The position numbers were made by a program, and so were the translations under genes. DNA of 32,055 nucleotides from assembly GCF_005768555.2 (NCBI RefSeq), contig NZ_VCHX02000151.1, forward strand, positions 7,171-39,225, read 5' to 3'. Origin of the DNA: Streptomyces sporangiiformans (GTDB lineage: Bacteria > Actinomycetota > Actinomycetes > Streptomycetales > Streptomycetaceae). The notes beneath the pieces are model-generated. The model had not been told where the DNA came from and searched no databases. It saw only the letters and a list, made by a program, of their open reading frames with translations. This document shows, in pieces, positions 23,031-32,055 of the stretch (position 1 is its first letter; the number at the start of each line of letters is the position of its first letter).

Positions 23031-24158
23031 ATGTCGAAGCTCGGCAACCTCGGCGCCCGTCTCTACCGCGGTGAGGTCGGCTACGACTTCGTCGGCAAGC
23101 GCAAGATCTGGTACGGCGTCTCGATCCTGATCACCATCACGGCCATCCTGGGCCTGGGGGTGCGCGGCCTGAACATGGGCATCGAGTTCGAGGGCGGTGC
23201 CGTCTTCACCACCCCGAAGACCAGCATCTCGGCGTCCAAGGGGGAGGAGTACGCGGAGAAGGCGTCCGGCCACGACGCGATCGTCCAGAAGCTGGGCTCG
23301 GGCGGGCTGCGCATCCAGATCGCCGGTGTCGACCCGAGCACGTCCGATCAGATCAAGGCGGAACTCTCCAAGGACCTGAAGGTCGACTCGGAGAACATCG
23401 CCGCCGACCTGGTCGGACCCAGCTGGGGCGAGCAGATCGCCAACAAGGCATGGCAGGGCCTCGCGATCTTCATGATCCTTGTCGTGATCTACCTGGCGAT
23501 CGCCTTCGAGTGGCGCATGGCCCTGGCCGCACTGGTGGCACTCGTCCACGACATCACCATCACGGTCGGCATCTACGCCCTGGTCGGCTTCGAGGTCACG
23601 CCCGGCACGGTGATCGGTCTGCTGACCATCCTCGGTTACTCGCTCTACGACACGGTCGTCGTCTTCGACAGTCTCAAGGAGCAGTCGAAGGACCTCACCA
23701 AACAGACCCGCTGGACGTACAGCGAAGTCGCCAACCGCTCGATCAACAGCACCCTGGTGCGTTCCATCAACACCACGGTGGTCGCGCTGCTCCCGGTCGC
23801 GGGCCTGCTGTTCATCGGTGGCGGTGTGCTCGGCGCGGGCATGCTCAACGACATCTCGCTGTCGCTGTTCGTCGGCCTCGCGGCCGGTGCGTACTCCTCG
23901 ATCTTCATCGCCACGCCGCTCGTCGCCGACTTCAAGGAGCGCGAGCCGCAGATGAAGGCCCTCAAGAAGCGCGTGCTCGCCAAGCGGGCCTCGGCCGCCG
24001 CGAAGGGCGAGTCCCAGGAAGCCCCGGTCCTCCTCGGGTCGCAGGACGACGAGGACCCTGAGGACGCGGCGCCCGCGGTCGTCGGACCTCGCGGTCAGCG
24101 TTCGCAGCCCTCGTCCCGCACCCGCGGCCGTGGGCGCCCCTCGGGGAAGCGCCGATGA
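23031..24158 (+). CDS. secF: Protein translocase subunit SecF
   Basis: This is the partner of SecD in the proton-driven export complex. The product has 375 residues. TM1 (IWYGVSILITITAILGLGVRG, about 26-46) is followed by LNMGIEFEGGAVF, the family signature. A periplasm-side domain comes next, and TM2-6 begin near GLAIFMILVVIYLAIAFEWR. The conserved segment LTILGYSLYDTVVVFDSLKE and the later LNDISLSLFVGLAAGAYSSIF are present. The last 70 residues are charged and end in a basic RGRGRPSGKRR tail that probably stays in the cytoplasm. AAGGAGG precedes the ATG at 23031, one base after secD. The stop overlaps the apt start (ATGA). Confidence 0.96.
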   Translation: MSKLGNLGARLYRGEVGYDFVGKRKIWYGVSILITITAILGLGVRGLNMGIEFEGGAVFTTPKTSISASKGEEYAEKASGHDAIVQKLGSGGLRIQIAGVDPSTSDQIKAELSKDLKVDSENIAADLVGPSWGEQIANKAWQGLAIFMILVVIYLAIAFEWRMALAALVALVHDITITVGIYALVGFEVTPGTVIGLLTILGYSLYDTVVVFDSLKEQSKDLTKQTRWTYSEVANRSINSTLVRSINTTVVALLPVAGLLFIGGGVLGAGMLNDISLSLFVGLAAGAYSSIFIATPLVADFKEREPQMKALKKRVLAKRASAAAKGESQEAPVLLGSQDDEDPEDAAPAVVGPRGQRSQPSSRTRGRGRPSGKRR

Positions 24159-24694
24159 CCGACATCGAAGAGCTGCTCCTCAGCCGTATTCGTGACGTGG
24201 CCGACTACCCGGAGCCGGGTGTGATGTTCAAGGACATCACCCCGCTCCTGGCCGATCCGGCGGCGTTCACGGCGCTCACCGACGCACTGGCCGAGATCAG
24301 TGTCCGCAACGGCGCAACGAAGATCGTCGGTCTGGAGGCCCGCGGGTTCATCCTCGGGGCCCCCGTCGCCGTCCGGGCCGGACTGGGCTTCGTCCCCGTC
24401 CGCAAGGCCGGCAAGCTCCCGGGCGCGACGCTCAGCCAGGCGTACGACCTGGAGTACGGCTCGGCCGAGATCGAGGTGCACGCCGAGGACCTGGCCGCGA
24501 GCGACCGCGTCATGGTCGTCGACGACGTCCTCGCCACCGGCGGCACCGCCGAGGCCTCGCTCGAGCTGATCCGCCGGGCCGGTGCCGAGGTGGCCGGAGT
24601 CGCCGTCCTGATGGAGCTCGGCTTCCTCGGCGGCCGGGGCCGGCTGGCGGCGTCCCTGGCGGGCGCGCCCCTGGAGGCGCTCCTCAAGGTCTGA
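24155..24694 (+). CDS. apt: Adenine phosphoribosyltransferase
   Basis: Apt converts adenine and PRPP to AMP (purine salvage). The product has 179 residues. The N-terminal DYPEPGVMFKDITPLLADP is the adenine-binding segment. IVGLEARGFILGAPVA and FVPVRKAGKLPG follow. VMVVDDVLATGGTAEA near residue 120 is the PRPP-binding loop. Its ATG overlaps the secF stop, so translation is coupled to secDF. It is followed by relA, as in other streptomycetes. A link between purine supply and (p)ppGpp metabolism is plausible but inferred from position only. Confidence 0.97.
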   Translation: MTDIEELLLSRIRDVADYPEPGVMFKDITPLLADPAAFTALTDALAEISVRNGATKIVGLEARGFILGAPVAVRAGLGFVPVRKAGKLPGATLSQAYDLEYGSAEIEVHAEDLAASDRVMVVDDVLATGGTAEASLELIRRAGAEVAGVAVLMELGFLGGRGRLAASLAGAPLEALLKV

Positions 24695-24772
24695 GCGAGG
24701 CCCCGGCCACACTCTTGAGGCACCCTTGGGGCAAGCTGTACGCAAGGCCTGATGCACCTGTAGGACGCCGTG

Positions 24773-24805
24773 GAGGCGGGCCCGGAGGAATCCGGTGCCC
24801 GCCTC
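24773..24805 (+). terminator. Hairpin in the apt-relA gap
   Basis: GAGGCGGGC+CCGGA (24773-24786) and TCCGG+GCCCGCCTC (24791-24795, 24797-24805) form a 14-bp stem with one bulged T and a GGAA loop. It lies in the 230-bp apt-relA gap, about 80 nt after apt and 120 nt before relA. It may end or attenuate apt transcripts ahead of relA. A TACCAT nearer relA could be a -10 box, without a good -35. Confidence 0.5.
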
Positions 24806-24924
24806 TGGCGTTCCTCCAGTACAAGGCCGTCTCACCGGCCGAAGGCGAGTCCGAGGCCGAGGATCGCTACCATGGGGTCTCCGGAGCCTGACCGGGGGAC
24901 CCGGATCGCGCACGAGGAGCCCTC

Positions 24925-27492
<2,568 letters not shown>

Positions 27493-27522
27493 CCGACCAC
27501 CGCGCAGGCACCACCTGAGCCA

Positions 27523-27573
27523 CTACGTAGAGGGGGCTTCCGTACATTCCGTACGGAAGCCCCCTCTACGTAG
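27523..27573. terminator. Perfect 23-bp hairpin between convergent genes (two-way terminator)
   Basis: The arms 27523-27545 and 27551-27573 are perfectly complementary over 23 bp, around the loop ATTCC. It lies between the end of relA (+) and the end of the DUF349 gene (-), so it can stop transcription from both sides. The stem includes CTACGTAG and a run of five G/C pairs. No U-run is present on either side. Confidence 0.85.
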
Positions 27574-27585
27574 ACGCGGAAAACC

Positions 27586-28815
27586 TCAGCCGCCGAACTC
27601 CTGCAGCCCCTTCAGGGCCTGGTCCAGCAGCGCCTGGCGTCCATCGAGCTCCTTCTGGAGCTTGTCGGCCTTGGACGTGTTGCCGGCCGAACGAGCCGCC
27701 TCGATCTGCGCCTGCAACTTGTCCACGGCGGCCTGCAGCTGACCGGTCAGCCCCTCGGCACGAGCCCGTGCCTCCGGGTTCGTCCGGCGCCACTCGGCCT
27801 CCTCGGATTCCTGGATGGCCCGCTCGACCGCGTGCATCCGGCCCTCGACCTTCGGGCGGGCGTCGCGCGGCACATGCCCGATGGCCTCCCAGCGCTCGTT
27901 GATGGAGCGGAAGGCCGCACGCGCAGCCTTCAGGTCCGTCACCGGGAGGATCTTCTCGGCCTCCTGGGCCAGCTCCTCCTTGAGCTTGAGATTCTCGGCC
28001 TGCTCCGCGTCCCGCTCGGCGAAGACCGAGCTGCGCGCCGCGAAGAAGACGTCCTGGGCGCCGCGGAAGCGGTTCCACAGGTCGTCCTCGTGCTCGCGCT
28101 GGGCGCGGCCGGCGGCCTTCCACTCCGCCATCAGCTCGCGGTAGCGCGCCGCCGTCGGACCCCAGTCCGTCGAGCCGGACAGCGCCTCGGCCTCCCCGAC
28201 CAGCTTCTCCTTGGTCTTGCGGGCCTCCTCGCGCTGCGCGTCCAGCGCGGCGAAGTGCGCCTTGCGGCGCTTGGAGAACGCCGAGCGGGCGTGCGAGAAG
28301 CGGTGCCACAGCTCGTCGTCCGACTTGCGGTCCAGCCGGGGCAGACCCTTCCATGTGTCCACCAGGGCACGCAGCCGCTCACCGGCCGCCCGCCACTGGT
28401 CGGACTGCGCCAGCTGCTCCGCCTCGGCGACCAGCTCCTCCTTGGCGTGCCGGGCCTCGTCGGACTGTTTCGCCCGCTGGGCCTTGCGCTCCTCACGGCG
28501 TGCCTCGACGGTCTCCACGAGCTTGTCCAGCCGGGTCCGGAGCGCGTCGAGGTCGCCCACCGCGTGGTGCGCGTCGACCTGCTCGCGGATGTGGTCGATG
28601 GCTGCCTGGGCGTCCTTCGCCGACAGGTCGGTGGTCTTCACTCGTCGTTCGAGGAGGCCGATCTCCACGACCAGGCCCTCGTACTTGCGCTCGAAGTAGG
28701 CCAGTGCCTCGTCGGGAGATCCGGCCTGCCAGGAACCGACGACCTGCTCGCCGTCGGCCGTACGCACGTACACGGTCCCCGTCTCGTCGACGCGGCCCCA
28801 CGGGTCGCTGCTCAC
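27586..28815 (-). CDS. DUF349 domain-containing protein
   Basis: This 409-residue, almost wholly helical protein carries several copies of the DUF349 repeat, recognised by helices with spaced Trp and Arg/Phe. Examples are WRAAGERLRALVDTWKGLPR then DDELWHRFSHARSAFSKRRKAHF, and YRELMAEWKAAGRAQREHEDDLWNRFRGAQDVFFAARS. The N-terminal 60 residues (GRVDETGTVYVRTADGEQVVGSW) form a small strand-rich domain, and the C-terminus is a coiled coil (VDKLQAQIEAARSAGN). Function is not established for the family. The GTG at 28815 follows GGAGGAGG; the frame extends to 28920 without a ribosome binding site. TATGTT (28893-28888) with GGACAG 17 bp upstream is a possible promoter. No signal peptide is seen. Confidence 0.9.
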   Translation of the reverse strand: MSSDPWGRVDETGTVYVRTADGEQVVGSWQAGSPDEALAYFERKYEGLVVEIGLLERRVKTTDLSAKDAQAAIDHIREQVDAHHAVGDLDALRTRLDKLVETVEARREERKAQRAKQSDEARHAKEELVAEAEQLAQSDQWRAAGERLRALVDTWKGLPRLDRKSDDELWHRFSHARSAFSKRRKAHFAALDAQREEARKTKEKLVGEAEALSGSTDWGPTAARYRELMAEWKAAGRAQREHEDDLWNRFRGAQDVFFAARSSVFAERDAEQAENLKLKEELAQEAEKILPVTDLKAARAAFRSINERWEAIGHVPRDARPKVEGRMHAVERAIQESEEAEWRRTNPEARARAEGLTGQLQAAVDKLQAQIEAARSAGNTSKADKLQKELDGRQALLDQALKGLQEFGG

Positions 28816-28949
28816 AGCGCCTCCTCCACATGATGCCTGCGTGGGGCTGCTGTACCCCCGGGCATCGTCCACAGTTTCGTCACGGCCAACATAGGCGACC
28901 GGCGGGGCGGCTGTCCGCATCCCGCGCGACCGAAATCCGCTGTTGGCGG

Positions 28950-29798
28950 TCAGGACTTCGTCACGGTCGCCTTGTTGATCACAACGGTCGCGTTCGGCGC
29001 GGTGTTACCCGTCGTGGGGTCGGCGGGCTCGGCGCCGGCGGTCGCGATCTTCTTCAGGACCTTCATGCCATCCTTGGAGATCGTTCCGAACGGTGTGTAG
29101 TCGGGCGGCAGCTGACTGTCCTGGTAGACGAGGAAGAACTGGCTGCCACCGCTGTTGCGGCCCTGCTTCGTCTGGGCGTTGTACTGGTTGGCCATGGCCA
29201 CCGTGCCCGCCGGATACATGTTCCCCTTCAGACGCGTGTCCTTCAGGTTCTCGTCCGGAATCGTGTAGCCCGGTCCGCCCGTGCCGTTGCCCTTCGGGTC
29301 GCCGCACTGGAGCACGTAGATGCCCTGGGTGGTGAGCCGGTGGCACTTGGTGTGGTCCAGATAGCCCTTGCCCACCAGGAAGTTGAACGAGTTCACCGTG
29401 TGCGGGGCCTTGGAGGCCGGCATCTCGATGTCCATCGTGCCGCAGGTGGTCTGCAGCTTCATGGTGTAGTCAGCCGACTTGTCGATGGTGACCGCCGGCT
29501 CCTTCTTGTAGCTGAGCGACTTCACCTTGCCCGCCGCGGGCTTCTCACAGGGGTCCGGCGCCTTGCTGGTCGGCTGGGCGCTCGGGGTCGCCTCCGCGCT
29601 CGCCTTGGCCTGGTCGTCGTCGTTCTTGAAGACACCGGTCGCGTACGACACCATGCTGCCGACGATGACCACTCCGAGGACCGACGCGACCACCGCGTTG
29701 CGCATACGTGTCTTGCGTCGCGCGGCCGTACGCCGCTGCTGCTGCCGCAGGAACTTCTCCCGTGCGAGCTGCCGCTTCCGCTGCTCCTGGCTGACCAC
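28950..29798 (-). CDS. Membrane-anchored cyclophilin-type peptidyl-prolyl isomerase
   Basis: The 282-residue product has a highly basic N-terminal tail (residues 1-33). One membrane helix (AVVASVLGVVIVGSMVSYATG, 35-55) and an Asp/Ser/Pro linker follow. The cyclophilin domain runs from about 110 to 275. Its motifs are HRLTTQGIYVLQCGDP (with the catalytic Arg of the HR pair and the Gln), GTVAMAN and GRNSGGSQFFLVY. It would accelerate proline isomerisation outside the membrane, possibly in secreted-protein folding. Four cysteines lie on the outer side (PDPCEK, TTCGTM, TKCHR, LQCGDP), which suggests disulfides. It starts with GTG at 29798, preceded by GAGGAGAG. It lies downstream of nothing on its strand and is divergent from the MBL gene. 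Confidence 0.9.
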   Translation of the reverse strand: MVSQEQRKRQLAREKFLRQQQRRTAARRKTRMRNAVVASVLGVVIVGSMVSYATGVFKNDDDQAKASAEATPSAQPTSKAPDPCEKPAAGKVKSLSYKKEPAVTIDKSADYTMKLQTTCGTMDIEMPASKAPHTVNSFNFLVGKGYLDHTKCHRLTTQGIYVLQCGDPKGNGTGGPGYTIPDENLKDTRLKGNMYPAGTVAMANQYNAQTKQGRNSGGSQFFLVYQDSQLPPDYTPFGTISKDGMKVLKKIATAGAEPADPTTGNTAPNATVVINKATVTKS

Positions 29799-29966
29799 CG
29801 GGTTCTCTCCTCATGCGTCTCGTACGTCGAGTGGGACGCGTGGGGCCTGTGAGCAGACCGCCTGCGTGTTGCCCCGTACCGTATATGGGTTCGCTGTGGT
29901 TCCGGCAGCGCCGGTAGGCTCTGGTCCACAGTCACCCGCCCCCGTACGACATACCGAAGGACGATC

Positions 29967-30689
29967 GTGCTCATTGCCGGGTTCCCCGCCGGCGCCTGGG
30001 AGACCAACTGTTATCTGGTCGCCCCCGCCGCGGGTGAGGAGTGCGTGATCATCGACCCGGGCCATCGAGCGGCCCCGGGCGTCGAGGAAGCGCTCAAGAA
30101 GCATCGACTCAAGCCCGTCGCGGTCATCCTCACCCACGGCCACCTCGACCATGTGGCGTCCGTCGTCCCCGTGTGTGGAGCGCACGACGTGCCGGCATGG
30201 ATCCACCCCGAGGACCGGTACATGATGAGCGATCCCGAGAAGGCGCTCGGCCGTTCCATCGGAATGCCGCTGATCGGTGAGCTGACGGTGGGGGAGCCGG
30301 ACGACGTCAAGGAGCTGACCGACGGCGCGAAGCTGCAGCTCGCGGGCCTGGAGCTGTCCGTCGCGCACGCGCCCGGCCATACCAAGGGGTCGGTGACCTT
30401 CCAGATGCCCGAGAGCGCGGACATCCCGTCCGTGTTCTTCTCCGGGGATCTGCTCTTCCCCGGCTCCATCGGACGCACCGACCTGCCTGGCGGTGACATG
30501 GACGAGATGCTCGCGTCGCTGGCTCGCGTGTGCCTGCCGCTCGACGACTCGACCGTGGTTCTGCCCGGCCATCTTCAGCAGACCACCATCGGCCAGGAGC
30601 GTGCCACCAACCCGTATCTGCGGCAGGTGGCGGCAGCCCGGCAAGGACACAGCGTGGACGAGAGCTCCGCTCCGCGACGAGGAATGTGA
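29967..30689 (+). CDS. MBL-fold metallo-hydrolase (glyoxalase II-like)
   Basis: The 240-residue protein has a metallo-beta-lactamase fold. T56-H57-G-H59-L-D61-H62 is the HxHxDH metal motif. The later APGHTKGS, FFSGDLLFPGSIGRTD and VLPGHLQQTTIGQE supply the other ligands, in the order typical of glyoxalase II-like thioesterases. The substrate is not determined; hydroxyacylglutathione is unlikely because streptomycetes use mycothiol, so a mycothiol or other thioester is a reasonable guess. GTG at 29967 follows AAGGA by 5 nt. TAGGCT (29915-29920) may be the -10 box. It lies 10 bp before hisS, so the two are probably cotranscribed. Confidence 0.92.
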   Translation: MLIAGFPAGAWETNCYLVAPAAGEECVIIDPGHRAAPGVEEALKKHRLKPVAVILTHGHLDHVASVVPVCGAHDVPAWIHPEDRYMMSDPEKALGRSIGMPLIGELTVGEPDDVKELTDGAKLQLAGLELSVAHAPGHTKGSVTFQMPESADIPSVFFSGDLLFPGSIGRTDLPGGDMDEMLASLARVCLPLDDSTVVLPGHLQQTTIGQERATNPYLRQVAAARQGHSVDESSAPRRGM

Positions 30690-30699
30690 CGAGACTTCC

Positions 30700-31962
30700 G
30701 TGAGCACCTTCAAGGCCCCCAAGGGCACGTACGACCTGATTCCGCCGGACAGCGCGAAGTACCTCGCCGTGCGCGAGGCGATCGCCGCGCCGCTGCGGAA
30801 CTCCGGCTACGGCTACATCGAGACGCCCGGGTTCGAGAGCGTCGAACTGTTCGCACGCGGGGTCGGTGAGTCCACCGACATCGTGACCAAGGAGATGTAC
30901 GCCTTCGAGACCAAGGGCGGCGACAGGCTGGCGCTGCGCCCCGAAGGCACCGCGTCCGTCCTGCGCGCGGCGCTGGAGGCCAACCTCCACAAGGCGGGCA
31001 ACCTCCCCGTCAAGCTGTGGTACTCGGGCTCGTACTACCGCTACGAGCGCCCCCAGAAGGGCCGCTACCGCCACTTCTCGCAGGTCGGCGCGGAAGCGAT
31101 CGGCGCCGAGGACCCCGCCCTGGACGCCGAGTTGATCATCCTGGCGGACCGGGCGTACCGCTCGCTGGGCCTGCGCGACTTCCGCATCCTGCTCAACTCG
31201 CTGGGCGACAAGGAGTGCCGTCCGGTGTACCGGGCCGCACTGCAGGACTTCCTGGGCGGGCTCGAACTGGACGAGGACACGCTGCGCCGCGCCCAGATCA
31301 ACCCTCTTCGGGTACTCGACGACAAAAGGGACGACGTACAGAAGCAGCTCGTGGGGGCGCCGCTGCTGCGTGACTATCTGTGCGACGCGTGCAAGGCGTA
31401 CCACGAGGAGGTGCGTGAGCTGATCACGGCCGCGGGGGTCTCCTTCGAGGACGATCCGAAGCTGGTGCGCGGGCTGGACTACTACACGCGCACCACCTTC
31501 GAGTTCGTGCACGACGGGCTCGGTTCGCAGTCCGCGGTGGGCGGCGGCGGCCGCTACGACGGTCTCTCCGAGATGATCGGCGGTCCCGCCCTGCCGTCCG
31601 TCGGCTGGGCGTTGGGCGTCGACCGCACGGTCCTCGCCCTGGAGGCGGAGGGCGTCGAGCTCCAACTGCCCGCGTCCACCAGCGTGTTCGCGGTACCGCT
31701 CGGTGAGGAGGCCCGGCGGGTGCTCTTCGGGGTGGTCACCGAGCTGCGCAAGGTCGGGGTCGCGGCGGACTTCTCGTTCGGCGGGAAGGGACTCAAGGGC
31801 GCGATGAAGAGCGCCAACCGGAGTGGGGCGCGGTACGCGATCGTCGCGGGCGAGCGGGACCTCTCCGAGGGGGTTGTCCAGCTCAAGGACATGGAGTCCG
31901 GGGAGCAGGTGGCCGTCCGCGTGAACGAGATCGTGGCGGAACTGGAGGCGAGGCTGGGCTGA
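30700..31962 (+). CDS. hisS: Histidine--tRNA ligase
   Basis: HisRS is the class II enzyme that charges tRNA-His. From the GTG at 30700 the product has 420 residues, the usual size. Motif 1 and the N-terminus read FKAPKGTYDLIPPDSAKY; motif 2 is SYYRYERPQKGRYRHFSQ. The histidine-specific boxes are LVRGLDYYTRTTFEF and GGGGRYDGLS. Motif 3 is GWALGVDRTVLAL, and the anticodon domain follows from about residue 325. The ribosome binding site is weak (GACGAG). An upstream in-frame extension to 30493 lies inside the MBL gene and is rejected. The gap to the MBL gene is 10 bp. The gene is followed by a repeat element. Confidence 0.97.
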   Translation: MSTFKAPKGTYDLIPPDSAKYLAVREAIAAPLRNSGYGYIETPGFESVELFARGVGESTDIVTKEMYAFETKGGDRLALRPEGTASVLRAALEANLHKAGNLPVKLWYSGSYYRYERPQKGRYRHFSQVGAEAIGAEDPALDAELIILADRAYRSLGLRDFRILLNSLGDKECRPVYRAALQDFLGGLELDEDTLRRAQINPLRVLDDKRDDVQKQLVGAPLLRDYLCDACKAYHEEVRELITAAGVSFEDDPKLVRGLDYYTRTTFEFVHDGLGSQSAVGGGGRYDGLSEMIGGPALPSVGWALGVDRTVLALEAEGVELQLPASTSVFAVPLGEEARRVLFGVVTELRKVGVAADFSFGGKGLKGAMKSANRSGARYAIVAGERDLSEGVVQLKDMESGEQVAVRVNEIVAELEARLG

Positions 31963-31965
31963 GGC

Positions 31966-32055
31966 CCGGTTTCTTTCGCCCCCGCCGCCCTTACCCATTC
32001 CCGTCCCCTGGGGCTCCGCCCCAGACCCCGCCAGGGGGCCAGCCCCCTGTCCCCC
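31966..32055. repeat. Intergenic repeat, same family as 15146-15358 (cut by window edge)
   Basis: After hisS the sequence CGCCCCCGCCGCCCTTACCC and GGGGCTCCGCCCCAGACCCC closely matches the right arm of the palindrome at 15146-15358 read on the minus strand. Two short hairpins are visible: CTGGGGC/GCCCCAG (32008-32024, loop TCC) and CAGGGGG/CCCCCTG (32032-32049, loop CCAG). The second half of the element probably lies beyond the window. Confidence 0.7.

Overview
The window is a very GC-rich stretch of actinomycete chromosome, almost certainly Streptomyces. Codon third positions are nearly all G or C, GTG starts are common and one gene starts with TTG. The gene order thrS / HIT / pgsA / patA-like / pimA-like / pdxS / pdxT / yebC / ruvCAB / yajC / secDF / apt / relA is the conserved actinobacterial housekeeping order. 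Two intergenic sequences resemble repeat elements I know from Streptomyces genomes. Gene density is high and nothing points to a prophage, integrative element, insertion sequence or CRISPR array.

Layout. 1-780: the N-terminal part of a large membrane protein on the minus strand, cut by the window edge. 884-4230: a small SRPBCC protein, a tRNA-Val(CAC) with its own promoter and terminator, a DEDDh exonuclease on the minus strand, and an overlapping pair made of a DUF4365 protein (nuclease-like motifs) and a conserved protein of unknown function. 4343-6999: thrS and a HIT-family hydrolase/phosphorylase. 7000-7347: a non-coding region with a 112-nt hairpin element and a Streptomyces-type repeat. 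7348-11377: two minus-strand genes, an unknown membrane protein and an EF-G-like GTPase, which interrupt a cluster that is contiguous in Mycobacterium.

11621-15135: phosphatidylinositol (phosphate) synthase, an acyltransferase and a mannosyltransferase, translationally overlapping, followed by a LemA-like coiled-coil membrane protein. Together they are expected to make PI and acylated PI-mannosides at the inner face of the membrane. 15136-15496: a 213-bp near-palindromic repeat. 15497-17912: pdxS and pdxT (pyridoxal phosphate synthase) and yebC. 18109-20483: ruvC, ruvA and ruvB (Holliday junction processing). 20648-24158: yajC, secD and secF (Sec translocase accessory complex). 24155-27492: apt (adenine salvage) and relA/rsh ((p)ppGpp metabolism). 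These end against a perfect 23-bp hairpin that separates them from two convergent minus-strand genes: a DUF349 protein and a membrane-anchored cyclophilin. 29967-31962: an MBL-fold hydrolase and hisS. The window ends in a second copy of the repeat family seen at 15146.

Most of the window is core chromosome. The points most worth checking are the DUF4365 pair, the EF-G-like GTPase with a degenerate G4 motif and its membrane-protein neighbour, the long perfect hairpins at 21140 (inside the yajC-secDF cluster) and 27523, the palindromic repeat family, a duplicated ribosome binding site before ruvB, and a possible short upstream ORF overlapping ruvC. I did not find a clear new multi-gene defence or biosynthetic system.
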